DNA from: JBCBKP01 sp038746265
GTDB lineage: Bacteria; Planctomycetota; Phycisphaerae; Phycisphaerales; UBA1924
DNA: 21,809 bases
Direction of reading: 5' to 3'
Assembly (NCBI GenBank): GCA_038746265.1
Contig: JBCDKU010000043.1
Span: 1-21,809, forward strand
In this document: one piece after another, positions 1-7,581 of the stretch
Layout of the letters: each line of letters starts with the position of its first letter
How positions within the stretch are numbered: position 1 is the stretch's first letter
Notes under the pieces: generated by a model
Told to the model about the DNA's origin: nothing
Databases searched by the model: none
What the model saw: only the letters and a program-made list of their open reading frames with translations
Translations under genes and position numbers: made by a program

Positions 1-2
1 AT

Positions 3-965
3 GGCGAGCGTCTCGCGTTGATCAGCATCGAGCCCGGGCGTGTCCGCTGGTCGATCGGTGAGCTTGGGGGCGACGGCGTGCGTTGGTCGAGCGCGGCCGA
101 GGTCGCGGATTCGCTCGGTCGCGACGACGAGGTCTTTCTGACGCGTGAAGGTCTGTTTGCGGCGTCGGTCGCCGACGGCCGGGCGTCGATCCGGTTGCTT
201 CGGTCGGGCGGCTCGATGCCGATCGCGGAGGTCGAGGTCGGGCCCTCGGTTCGGGTGGTCTCGCTGCCGGCGGCCCGCGGGCGGGTGGTGCTGTTGAGCC
301 GAGCGGATGAGGACGAGGTCAGGCTCGTCGGGCCCTACCGGTCGGCCGAGGTGTCGCTGATCGATGGGTCGGTGCTCTACGAGGGTCCGGTGCGGCGGGA
401 CCTGCCTGTGAGCCCGAACGAGTTCCGGCTGCTCGCGCTGGGGCTGCTCGGGCTGATGGCGACAGCGCTGGTGATCTGCCTGCGTCCCGCACCGGAAGAT
501 CGGCCGGTGGTGCTTCCCGAGGGCACCGCGCTCGCCGAGCCGTCGCGGCGGTTCGCTGCATCGGGCGTCGATCTCTTGATCGCCGCGGTGATCGCGGGCC
601 GGCTCTATGGCGTGGGGCCGATCCAGGTGCTGACGTTTCAGGTTCTGCTCCGCGGCGACGAGAGTTGGCAGGCGATCCCGATGACACCCGTGATCGGGTG
701 CGTGATCGGAACGCTTCTTGAGGCGACGCTTGGCGGGACGATCGGCAAGCTGCTCTCGCAGTGCCGCGTGGTGTCGAGTGAGCCCGGGAACCGGTCGATC
801 GGTCTGCTTCGGAGCCTGACGCGGAACGTGGTGAAGTGGGCGCTGCCGCCGGTCGCGGTGCTCGCGATCGGTGATCGATCGGGTCGGCATCGTGGCGACG
901 CGATGGCGCGGGCGGTGGTCGTGGTGCGGGTGGACGCCGAGCACGCATCCGATAACGACGGCTGA
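3..965 (+). CDS. RDD-family membrane protein, 5' end outside window
   Basis: The frame is open to the left edge of the window, so the gene probably begins upstream; the first possible internal start is a TTG at 18. The visible N-terminal ~130 residues are rich in beta-forming stretches with no membrane segment. A hydrophobic helix follows (about residues 137-158 counted from the TTG), then an RDD-type domain. Its marks are an Arg-Phe-Ala-Ala-Ser-Gly-Val-Asp-Leu-Leu stretch opening the first domain helix, a Gly-Gly-Thr-Ile-Gly-Lys turn, and a Gly-Asp-Arg-Ser-Gly-Arg...Gly-Asp-Ala-Met-Ala ending. RDD proteins are multi-pass membrane proteins of mostly unknown function, some proposed as transporters. 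The gene ends 224 nt before the TPR gene and has no clear flagellar role; it is probably a neighbour rather than an operon member. The RDD call is fairly secure; the function is not known. Confidence 0.75.
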   Translation, partial: GERLALISIEPGRVRWSIGELGGDGVRWSSAAEVADSLGRDDEVFLTREGLFAASVADGRASIRLLRSGGSMPIAEVEVGPSVRVVSLPAARGRVVLLSRADEDEVRLVGPYRSAEVSLIDGSVLYEGPVRRDLPVSPNEFRLLALGLLGLMATALVICLRPAPEDRPVVLPEGTALAEPSRRFAASGVDLLIAAVIAGRLYGVGPIQVLTFQVLLRGDESWQAIPMTPVIGCVIGTLLEATLGGTIGKLLSQCRVVSSEPGNRSIGLLRSLTRNVVKWALPPVAVLAIGDRSGRHRGDAMARAVVVVRVDAEHASDNDG

Positions 966-1189
966 CGCTGATCGCGATGTATGTGCGCCGGTGTGCGGTG
1001 CGTGCACGCATCGTCTCTCTCCCTGAATGTGTGGTGGACCTTGGGGACGCGTGAAACGCGCGATGTGCGAATCAAGCGCACGGCGTGCGTGCTCCGATAG
1101 GCCCGGTGAGCCGAAGCTGCGTGGGAGCGGCGAGGGCTCATCTGGTGGGTCGTCATGAGGACGGTCAAGCCCGCCCACGGGAGGATGCC
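966..1189 (+). promoter_or_regulatory. 224-nt gap with inverted repeats, probable promoter region of the flagellar operon
   Basis: No convincing gene lies here. The gap holds a perfect 12-base palindrome at 999-1010 (TGCGTGCACGCA), a five-base inverted repeat at 1048-1052/1056-1060, and another at 1065-1069/1077-1081. It is the largest gap at the head of the same-strand gene run, so the main operon promoter should be in it. I could not identify a convincing sigma-70, sigma-28 or sigma-54 promoter; the nearest GG...GC pair (around 1036-1050) has spacing 11 instead of 10. A Shine-Dalgarno GGGAGG at 1179-1184 ends the gap and fits the GTG at 1190. Confidence 0.35.
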
Positions 1190-3688
1190 GTGGCTGCCGG
1201 AAGCGGAGGATCCGCGTCCAACTCTGGTGCTCTCGACGCGTTGCGTGCGGCCGCTGGTCGCGGGTGGCCGTTGGTGACGCTCGCGGGCGGGGCGGCGCTG
1301 GTCGCCGGGGGCCTGGCGGTCTCGATCATGACCGCGCCGGAGCCCGACTACTCCCCCGGTTTACGCGACGCGGCGGTGCTTGTTCAGGACGAGCGCTACG
1401 ACGAGGCGATCGACACGCTGAATCAGCGCGTCGCGCCGTACCTTGCTCTTGATGATTTCGCGGACGAGCTGCGGCGGGCGTACTACCTGCTCGCGGCTCG
1501 GGCGCTGTACGGGGCCAACCTCGATCTGCCCGCGCGGCAGGTCGCGAACGACCAGAACGTCGCGAACCTGTACCGCTCGGCCGCCCGGCTCGAGGGCGGG
1601 CCGCTCTCGGATGAGGACCTGTGGCGCTTCGCGGACTCGCTCGCCGAGGCGGACGAGTTCGGCGAGGCGCTGGATCAGCGGCAGCGGGTGTCGGACGAGG
1701 GCGACGAGATCCGTGCGCGGATCGCCCAGCGGGTGGTCGAAGCCGAACTGGATACGCGGCTGCCGCGGTTTGACCGGGTCGTGGCGACGATCGAGGGCGT
1801 GCTCGGGAACGAGACGGTGAGGCCGGCGGATCGGGTGTGGCTCATCACCAAGCGGGCGGAGGTCCGGCGTCGGCAGGAGAAGTATGAGATCTCGCTCAAC
1901 GAGATGCTGCGGGAGATGCCCCGGCTGATCGGCGACGGTGCCCCGGGGCTCGCGGGTCTGCACCTGGAACTCGGTCGGGCGTACCTCGCGGTGGGCGATG
2001 CCGAGGCGGCTGCGAAGGAGCTCGATCGCGTGCTCGGCAGCACCAAGGTGCCCGAGAGCGATCCGATCCGCGGATTGGCCGAGGTCTATCGCGGCCGCGC
2101 GGAGCGGGTGCTGGCGCTCGATGACGAGGGTCTCGAGGAAGCGCGTCGGCGGTTCGCGGGCGTGATCGATCGGCGTGGTGATACGGACGCGCTGCTGCCC
2201 GCGCTGCTGTCGATGGCGGCGGTCGAGATCGAGCTGGGCAACCCCGAGGGCGCGACGGTGGCGTTCGATCGGCTCGTGGATGAGCTGCGCAGCCGGATCG
2301 GTGTGGTGCTGGATCCGACGACCGAAGAGATCACGGCGGGCATGCTCGATGCGTTCGAGATGCAGCGGTCGCGGGGCGATTCGGAGTCGGCGCTGGGCTT
2401 CGCGCTCGACGCGACGGCGCTGTACGACGGGATCGATGAGACGCCTCCGAATGTGCTTGAGGCGGCGGCGATCGGGCACCGCGAGCGGGCGTTCGACCTG
2501 CTCGGGATGGACCCGGACGAGTCGCTGCCGGCGGAGCTGTGGAAGCTGGTCGATCTGGAGTCGATTGATCTCAAGACCGAGTATGACGTCAAGCGGCACC
2601 TGATCCAGTCGGCGGCTTTCTTCCGGTCGCACGCGGATCGGTTCGTGATCGATGATCTGGATCGCTACGCGGACTCGCTGTGGTCCGCGGCGCGGCTGTT
2701 CGATCAGGCGGGCGACAAGGAAGCGGCGATCGCGGCGTACACGGAGTTCCTTGAGGCGCTGCCCTCGGAGACGCGGCGCGCGGAGGCGATGTTCCGTGTC
2801 GCGCAGTCGTTCCAGTCGCTGGGTGACTACCAGACGGCGGCGACGCGGTACCGGGAGATCCGGATCCTCGCGAGCGAGGGCGGGCAGACCGCGGTCGGTG
2901 ATTGGCCGCAGCGGTCGATCGTGCCGCTCGCACAGGCGTTGATGTTCGATGCGGACCCGGAGAACGACGGCGAGGCGGAGGATCTGCTCCGTCAGGCGCT
3001 CAGCGGCGCGGCCGGCGGGCCCGATCGCCCGGAGTTCGCGGAGGCGTTGCTCCAACTCGGGCGCGTGCTGCACCGCACGGAGCGGTTCAACGAGTCGATC
3101 GAGCGGCTGACGGAGATGCTCGAGCGTTTTCCGGAGCACGAGGAGGCGTCGATCGCGCGGTACACGCTCGCCGACAGCCACCGGCGGCTCGCGGGCGAGA
3201 TCCGCGAGCGGCTGACGTCGGCGTCGCGCGAGAGCGAGGCCCGGCTGCTCAGCGACGAGCGCGAGGGGCACCTCACCAAGGCGATGACGCTATTCGAGCA
3301 GGTACGGGCGGACCTCGGTGAAAAGTCCGAGGCTCGGCTCGGCGAGCTCGAGATGATCGCGCTGCGGAACAGCTACTTCTATCTCGGTGACTGCGCGTAT
3401 GACCTCGGTGATCCCGATACCGCGATCGCGCACTACTCCGCGGCGCGCACGGCGTACCCGGGCGATCCGGCGGTGCTGGTGGCGTTGATCCAGGTCGTGA
3501 ATGCATTCCTTGATAAGGGCGAGATTCAGAGTGCGCGGACGGCGCACGAACGGGCGAAGGACTTCTTTAAGTCGCTGCCAGAAGAGGTCTGGGACGACCC
3601 GAACCTGCCGCTCACGCGGGAGGACTGGCAGCGGTGGTTGGATTCGAGTTCGAAGCTGTACGAGCAGCTTCAGGCACGCGGTGGCTGA
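1190..3688 (+). CDS. Membrane-anchored tetratricopeptide-repeat protein at the head of the flagellar cluster
   Basis: The 832-residue product has a short N-terminal tail, one hydrophobic segment (about residues 26-48) and then helical repeats almost to the end. Clear TPR-like units include one opening Tyr-Asp-Glu-Ala-Ile-Asp near residue 65, one near residue 265, several between about 500 and 560, one near 635, and a late unit with Gly-Asp-Pro-Asp-Thr-Ala-Ile-Ala-His-Tyr near residue 745. The C-terminus is Trp-rich and not repeat-like. The frame is open back to a GTG at 1085, but GTG 1190 has a strong Shine-Dalgarno (GGGAGG, 1179-1184) and gives a sensible membrane-anchor N-terminus, so I chose it. 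Topology (inference): a short cytoplasmic tail with the repeat body outside the cytoplasmic membrane. The gene is 27 nt from the next one and probably co-transcribed with the flagellar genes. A scaffold role like that of Campylobacter PflA/PflB is possible but unproven. Confidence 0.85.
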   Translation: MAAGSGGSASNSGALDALRAAAGRGWPLVTLAGGAALVAGGLAVSIMTAPEPDYSPGLRDAAVLVQDERYDEAIDTLNQRVAPYLALDDFADELRRAYYLLAARALYGANLDLPARQVANDQNVANLYRSAARLEGGPLSDEDLWRFADSLAEADEFGEALDQRQRVSDEGDEIRARIAQRVVEAELDTRLPRFDRVVATIEGVLGNETVRPADRVWLITKRAEVRRRQEKYEISLNEMLREMPRLIGDGAPGLAGLHLELGRAYLAVGDAEAAAKELDRVLGSTKVPESDPIRGLAEVYRGRAERVLALDDEGLEEARRRFAGVIDRRGDTDALLPALLSMAAVEIELGNPEGATVAFDRLVDELRSRIGVVLDPTTEEITAGMLDAFEMQRSRGDSESALGFALDATALYDGIDETPPNVLEAAAIGHRERAFDLLGMDPDESLPAELWKLVDLESIDLKTEYDVKRHLIQSAAFFRSHADRFVIDDLDRYADSLWSAARLFDQAGDKEAAIAAYTEFLEALPSETRRAEAMFRVAQSFQSLGDYQTAATRYREIRILASEGGQTAVGDWPQRSIVPLAQALMFDADPENDGEAEDLLRQALSGAAGGPDRPEFAEALLQLGRVLHRTERFNESIERLTEMLERFPEHEEASIARYTLADSHRRLAGEIRERLTSASRESEARLLSDEREGHLTKAMTLFEQVRADLGEKSEARLGELEMIALRNSYFYLGDCAYDLGDPDTAIAHYSAARTAYPGDPAVLVALIQVVNAFLDKGEIQSARTAHERAKDFFKSLPEEVWDDPNLPLTREDWQRWLDSSSKLYEQLQARGG

Positions 3689-3715
3689 GTGCGTTCATAA
3701 CGGCGGGAGGTCAGG

Positions 3716-4138
3716 ATGACCGCGCAGAACGGACGGATATCGCAGGACGCGGTGGAGCACGCGGCGGAGCTGCGTGAGTTGCTGGACCGGCAATCGATCT
3801 CGCTGGATCGGCTCGAGCGGCTCGCGTCGCTCGATGCCGCGGCGCCCGAGGGCGGTCTCGGCGAGCGCGCGGGCGTGCTCGCGGAGCTCGAGCCCCTGGC
3901 GCGGCGGATCGGGGAGCTGCGGTCGGGCATCGACCCGCTCGGGCCCATGGCGCTCGCGATCGAGCAGGCGCAGGCGCGGTACGGCGCGGTGTACTCGCGG
4001 TGGACCGAGGACGCGACACGGCTCGGGAACAAGCGTGATGAGCTCTCGAAGAGGTTGCGGGGTGTCGGCGCGGGTCGCCGGGCGGCGGCGGCGTACGGCG
4101 GCGCGGCGCGGCCTCGCTTTCAGGATCGGGAGGGGTGA
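3716..4138 (+). CDS. Small coiled-coil protein, possible FlgN/FliT-like flagellar chaperone
   Basis: A 140-residue, largely helical protein begins at ATG 3716 after a strong GGGAGG (3705-3710). It has heptad-like Leu/Ala/Arg-rich helices at about residues 12-45 and 48-115, no membrane segment, and a basic tail with Arg-Arg-Ala-Ala-Ala-Ala-Tyr-Gly. Small helical proteins with a basic 'RRA..AYG'-like tail are often annotated FlgN or FliT, the export chaperones of hook-associated proteins and the cap. Size, fold type and place in a flagellar operon fit this, but no decisive motif is visible. It lies 27 nt after the TPR gene, and its stop falls inside the ribosome-binding region of the histidine kinase gene, so translation is probably coupled. 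It could instead be an unrelated coiled-coil adaptor for the kinase or the TPR protein. Confidence 0.7.
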   Translation: MTAQNGRISQDAVEHAAELRELLDRQSISLDRLERLASLDAAAPEGGLGERAGVLAELEPLARRIGELRSGIDPLGPMALAIEQAQARYGAVYSRWTEDATRLGNKRDELSKRLRGVGAGRRAAAAYGGAARPRFQDREG

Positions 4139-4140
4139 GC

Positions 4141-5079
4141 ATGACGGTGTTGAGTTCCGCGCGTGAGCACGAGCGGCTGTCGATCGAGGCGAAACCGGCG
4201 GGGCTGTCTACCGCGGGCGATCTCGCCGACCTGATGTCGTCGTTCAACGAGGTGACGTCGCGGCTCGAACGCACGCACGTGCAGCTCCGGTCGGAGGTTG
4301 CGCGGCTTCAGAACGAGCTCGACGAGGCCCGCGAGCAGATCGCCCGAAGCAAGCGGATGGCGGCGCTCGGCGAGATGGCGGCCGGCATCGCGCACGAAAT
4401 CCGCAACCCACTAGGGTCGATCGGGCTCTATGCGCGGATGCTTCTGGAAGACCTGCAGGATGGCTCGGGCGAGCACACGACGGCGGCGAAGATCGCGGGC
4501 GCGGTCCGGCGGCTCAACGCGATCGTCGGCGACGTCCTGGTGTTCAGCCGTGGGATGACTCCCGTGTGCGAGCGGGTTGATGGGCCCGCGCTGCTGGAGT
4601 CGGCGGTCGAGAGCTGCGCAAGCCATGCGGATATCAAGATGGAGGTCGCGCAAGAACCGATGGGGGTGGAGTGCGATCAGACGCTCGTTCATCAGGCTCT
4701 TGTGAACCTGATTCAGAACGGCGCGCAGGCGATCCGTGAGGCCGGCGTGGAGAACGGGACGATCCAACTCAGCGTGTCGCACGGGATGGAGCTCGACGAG
4801 CACGGGCGCCGCCGCGCGGTGGCGCTGATCCGTGTCCGTGACAACGGGCCCGGCATCGAACAGGACGTGATCGAGCGGATGTTCAATCCGTTCTTTACGA
4901 CGCGCGAGAGCGGCACCGGTCTGGGGCTGGCGATCGTGCACCGGATCATGGACGCCCACGGAGGGCGTGCGGTGATCCGGAACAACGACGACGGGGTGGG
5001 GGCGACGGCGGAGCTGCGCTTCCCGGGTCATGCGGTGGTGGGAACGACATCGGAAGCGCAGAGCAAGGAGGCGGCGTGA
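4141..5079 (+). CDS. Soluble sensor histidine kinase, FlrB/FleS-like
   Basis: Numbered from ATG 4141, the N-terminal ~70 residues form a coiled coil with no membrane segment. A HisKA dimerisation domain follows, with phosphoacceptor His85 in an Ala-His-Glu-Ile-Arg-Asn-Pro motif. A C-terminal ATPase domain carries the N box (Asn189...Asn193), the G1 box Asp-Asn-Gly-Pro-Gly (234-238), the F box Asn-Pro-Phe-Phe-Thr-Thr (249-254) and the G2 box Gly-Thr-Gly-Leu-Gly-Leu (258-263). It should phosphorylate the response regulator encoded next to it. FlrB of Vibrio and FleS of Pseudomonas have this compact cytoplasmic layout and control mid-hierarchy sigma-54 flagellar genes. GTG 4135 overlaps the preceding stop and is a second possible start, but ATG 4141 has the better spacing (7 nt) from GGAGG at 4129-4133. 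Its stop overlaps the next start by one base. Confidence 0.9.
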   Translation: MTVLSSAREHERLSIEAKPAGLSTAGDLADLMSSFNEVTSRLERTHVQLRSEVARLQNELDEAREQIARSKRMAALGEMAAGIAHEIRNPLGSIGLYARMLLEDLQDGSGEHTTAAKIAGAVRRLNAIVGDVLVFSRGMTPVCERVDGPALLESAVESCASHADIKMEVAQEPMGVECDQTLVHQALVNLIQNGAQAIREAGVENGTIQLSVSHGMELDEHGRRRAVALIRVRDNGPGIEQDVIERMFNPFFTTRESGTGLGLAIVHRIMDAHGGRAVIRNNDDGVGATAELRFPGHAVVGTTSEAQSKEAA

Positions 5080-6671
5080 TGGCAACGGTCCTGGTGGTTG
5101 ACGACAAGGAAATGATGCGCGACAGCGTCTGCGAGACGCTCCGCCGCGCCGGGTTCGGCGTGGTGGCGGCAACGGACGGGGCGCAGGGCTTCGAGCTCGC
5201 GACCAAGCAGCGTCCCGACGCGATCGTGACCGATCTGAAGATGCCGGGGATGACCGGGATCGAGCTGGTGAGCAAGATCCAGGAGGTTGATCCCGAGATC
5301 CCGGTGATCGTGATGACCGCGTTCGGCACGATCGAGACCGCGGTGGACGCGATGCGTCTGGGCGCGTTCGACTACGTGACCAAGCCCTTCGAGGGCGACG
5401 AGCTGATCATCGCGGTGAAGCGAGGTCTGCAGCACGCCGAGCTGCTCCGCGAGAACGCGGTGCTGCGCTCAGGCGGCGCGACGCGGCCCGCAAGCGGCGG
5501 CGAGAACGAGGGGCCGTACGGTCTTGAGCGTCTCATCGGCGAGTCGGCCGCGATGCGGTCGGTGCGCGAGCAGATCGAGGCGGTCGCCGGTTCGAACGGG
5601 ACGGTCCTGATCACGGGCGAGTCCGGTACCGGTAAGGAAGTTGTCGCGCAGGCGATCCACGAGGTGTCCGGGCGTTCGGGCGGCGCGATGCTGGCTGTGA
5701 ACTGCGCGGCTCTCAGCGAGAGCCTGCTTGAGTCGGAGCTGTTCGGTCATGAGCGCGGCGCGTTCACGGGGGCGGACAAGCTCCGCAAGGGGCGGTTCGA
5801 GCTCGCGGACGGCGGGACGATCCTTCTTGATGAGGTCAGCGAGGTCTCGGGCCAGATCCAGGCGAAGCTGCTGCGTGTGCTGCAGGAGCGTGCGTTTGAG
5901 CGGGTCGGTTCGAGCATGACGATCGCGACCGATGTGCGCGTCGTCGCGACAAGCAACCGTGATCTACCGGCGTCGGTCGATCGCGGCGACTTCCGGGGTG
6001 ACCTGTACTTCCGGTTGAACGTGCTGCCGATCGACCTGCCGCCGCTACGCGAGCGTGGTGGCGACGCGGCGCTGCTCGCGGAGCACTTCGTGCGTCAGGC
6101 GAGCCGTCGGGATGGCATCGACGAGCTCTCGATCGAGCCGGGCGCGTTGGATCTGTTCCTGAGCTACTCGTGGCCCGGCAATGTCCGCGAGCTGCAGAAC
6201 ATCTGCGAGCGTGCGGTCGTGCTGACGGCCTCGCGCGGCGAGACGACCGTGCGGCGGGCGCTGATCGAACCGTGGCTCGCGACCGGGACACGCCAGGCAA
6301 CGCCGCAGATCGTGGTCAACGAGCAGGCGACGCAGGCGCGTCTGAACCGGCCGATCGGAACCGGAACCAACGGCATCCCGGGCCGCGAAGCGGGCGGTGT
6401 GGTGGCGTCGGTGGGGAGTTCGTCACCGAACGGGTTCGGCCGCGGCCTCGACTTCGGCGGCGCGACGACGATGACCGAGACCAAGCCGGCGTCGGCGATC
6501 GCGGGCGTACGTCCGCTCGCGGACATCGAGCGCGAGACGATCATCGCGGCGCTGCATCACTACCGGGGGCACCGCCAGAAGACAGCGAAGGCACTCGGGA
6601 TCGGGCTGCGGACGCTCGGGCTCAAGATCAAGAAGTGGAAGCAGGAGCAGCTGATTCCGGAGACGCTCTGA
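5079..6671 (+). CDS. Sigma-54-dependent response regulator, FlrC/FleR-like (NtrC family)
   Basis: The 530-residue protein has three domains. The receiver domain has acidic residues near 8-9, phosphoacceptor Asp52, Thr80 and Lys102. The AAA+ domain has Walker A Gly-Glu-Ser-Gly-Thr-Gly-Lys-Glu (180-187), the sigma-54 contact loop Gly-Ala-Phe-Thr-Gly-Ala (227-232), Walker B Ile-Leu-Leu-Asp-Glu-Val (248-253) and a Trp-Pro-Gly-Asn-Val-Arg-Glu-Leu motif near 366. A Fis-type helix-turn-helix occupies about 483-522. The intact GAFTGA loop means it should activate sigma-54 RNA polymerase. The start is ATG 5079 in a TGATG overlap with the kinase stop, with AAGGAGG just upstream. It is somewhat longer than FlrC because of a low-complexity linker of about 75 residues (404-479) before the DNA-binding domain. 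With the kinase it forms the likely regulatory pair of this cluster; promoter targets are inferred. Confidence 0.93.
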   Translation: MATVLVVDDKEMMRDSVCETLRRAGFGVVAATDGAQGFELATKQRPDAIVTDLKMPGMTGIELVSKIQEVDPEIPVIVMTAFGTIETAVDAMRLGAFDYVTKPFEGDELIIAVKRGLQHAELLRENAVLRSGGATRPASGGENEGPYGLERLIGESAAMRSVREQIEAVAGSNGTVLITGESGTGKEVVAQAIHEVSGRSGGAMLAVNCAALSESLLESELFGHERGAFTGADKLRKGRFELADGGTILLDEVSEVSGQIQAKLLRVLQERAFERVGSSMTIATDVRVVATSNRDLPASVDRGDFRGDLYFRLNVLPIDLPPLRERGGDAALLAEHFVRQASRRDGIDELSIEPGALDLFLSYSWPGNVRELQNICERAVVLTASRGETTVRRALIEPWLATGTRQATPQIVVNEQATQARLNRPIGTGTNGIPGREAGGVVASVGSSSPNGFGRGLDFGGATTMTETKPASAIAGVRPLADIERETIIAALHHYRGHRQKTAKALGIGLRTLGLKIKKWKQEQLIPETL

Positions 6672-6682
6672 GGATCACGCAG

Positions 6683-7123
6683 ATGTTTATCGACCAGGTC
6701 AGCTCGGCGGGCGCGATGCCGGCGCTCGAGGCGATGCTCCGCTTCAGCGGGCAGCGCCAGCGGCTGATTGCCAGCAACATCGCGAACTTCGAGACGCCCA
6801 ACTACCAGCCGGCGGACGTCTCGCCGGGGCTGTTCCAGCGTCAGCTGCAGCGTGCGCTCGACGAGCGACGCGAGGCCAACGGCGGCGGGCACGGGGCGCT
6901 GAGCGTGCGCCCGACGCGCGAGGTCAGCATGTCGGGGGACGGCACGCTGCGCCTCTCGCCGCTCACGCCGAGCGAGAACGTCCTGTTCCACGACCGCAAC
7001 AACCGCGATCTGGAGCGGACGATGCAGAAACTCGTCGAGAACAGCGCGATGTTCCGGGTGGCAACGGACTTGCTGAAGAGCCGTCGTGGCATCCTGACGA
7101 GCGCGATGCAGGAGACGGTGTAA
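6683..7123 (+). CDS. flgB: Flagellar basal-body rod protein FlgB
   Basis: A 146-residue rod protein of normal family length. The N-terminal rod motif around residues 26-42 reads Arg-Gln-Arg-Leu-Ile-Ala-Ser-Asn-Ile-Ala-Asn-Phe-Glu-Thr-Pro-Asn-Tyr, matching the conserved Leu-Ala-x-Asn-Ile-Ala-Asn-x-x-Thr-Pro-x-Tyr of FlgB. The C-terminal helix (Glu-Arg-Thr-Met-Gln-Lys-Leu-Val-Glu-Asn onward) is the usual closing rod helix. The start is ATG 6683 behind GAGGA at 6670-6674, 11 nt after the regulator gene; the same frame is open far upstream but only as a shadow of that gene. FlgB is exported by the flagellar secretion system and forms the proximal rod with FlgC, FlgF and FliE. It is the first structural gene of the cluster, as in Bacillus. 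Confidence 0.95.
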   Translation: MFIDQVSSAGAMPALEAMLRFSGQRQRLIASNIANFETPNYQPADVSPGLFQRQLQRALDERREANGGGHGALSVRPTREVSMSGDGTLRLSPLTPSENVLFHDRNNRDLERTMQKLVENSAMFRVATDLLKSRRGILTSAMQETV

Positions 7124-7143
7124 CCCGAACGGACTTCTGACTC

Positions 7144-7560
7144 ATGTACGGTGCACTCGACATCTCGACCAGCGGCATGATCGTCCAGCGGACGCGGATG
7201 GCGGCCATCTCGGCCAACATCGCGAACGCCGGGACCACGCTGGACGCGCAGGCAAACCCGAGCGCCTTCAAGCGGCGGGTCGTCCACATTGCGCCGGGAG
7301 ATCCGAACGCGCAGAGCGCGGCCGGGCGCGGATTCGGCGTGCACGTGCGCGAGATTGAGGCGGTCCAGAACGCGGTGCGGCTCGACTACCAGCCGAGCAA
7401 TCCGTACGCGGACGCGGACGGGTACGTGAAGGTGCCGGATATCAATATCGCGACGGAGCAGATCAACGCGCTGCTGGCCGGGCGGGCCTACGAGGCCAAC
7501 GTAGCGGCGGCGGAGACGACGAAGACCATGATGCAGGGGGCGCTGCAGCTTCTGGCGTAG
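7144..7560 (+). CDS. flgC: Flagellar basal-body rod protein FlgC
   Basis: The 138-residue product begins at ATG 7144 and has the FlgC N-terminal pattern Leu-Asp-Ile-Ser-Thr-Ser-Gly-Met...Arg-Met-Ala-Ala-Ile-Ser-Ala-Asn-Ile-Ala-Asn-Ala-Gly-Thr-Thr. The C-terminal helix contains the family motif Gly-Arg-Ala-Tyr-Glu-Ala-Asn-Val followed by Lys-Thr-Met-Met and a Leu-rich end. Length and both terminal motifs agree with the proximal-rod protein. The ribosome-binding site is weak; nothing like GGAGG lies in the 20 nt between flgB and flgC, so translation may rely on coupling to flgB. After the stop comes a 111-nt gap holding a possible sigma-54 promoter and a hairpin. Confidence 0.95.
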   Translation: MYGALDISTSGMIVQRTRMAAISANIANAGTTLDAQANPSAFKRRVVHIAPGDPNAQSAAGRGFGVHVREIEAVQNAVRLDYQPSNPYADADGYVKVPDINIATEQINALLAGRAYEANVAAAETTKTMMQGALQLLA

Positions 7561-7581
7561 CGGCGAAACCTGTAGGTGGGT

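Noticed and set aside
1085..1189. Longer TPR product starting at GTG 1085
   Set aside because: There is no ribosome-binding site before 1085 and the extra 35 residues are basic and low-complexity; GTG 1190 has a strong site.
1155..1277. Short forward frame of 40 codons from ATG 1155 (also ATG 1185) overlapping the start of the TPR gene
   Set aside because: It has no recognisable features and ends inside the TPR gene's membrane-anchor region, which reads well in the other frame. The GGGAGG here fits the GTG at 1190.
1361..3271. Long antisense open frame opposite the TPR gene
   Set aside because: Its Arg/Leu/Pro/Ala/His-rich composition is typical of a shadow frame in GC-rich DNA; there are no domain motifs, and the sense frame has clear TPRs.
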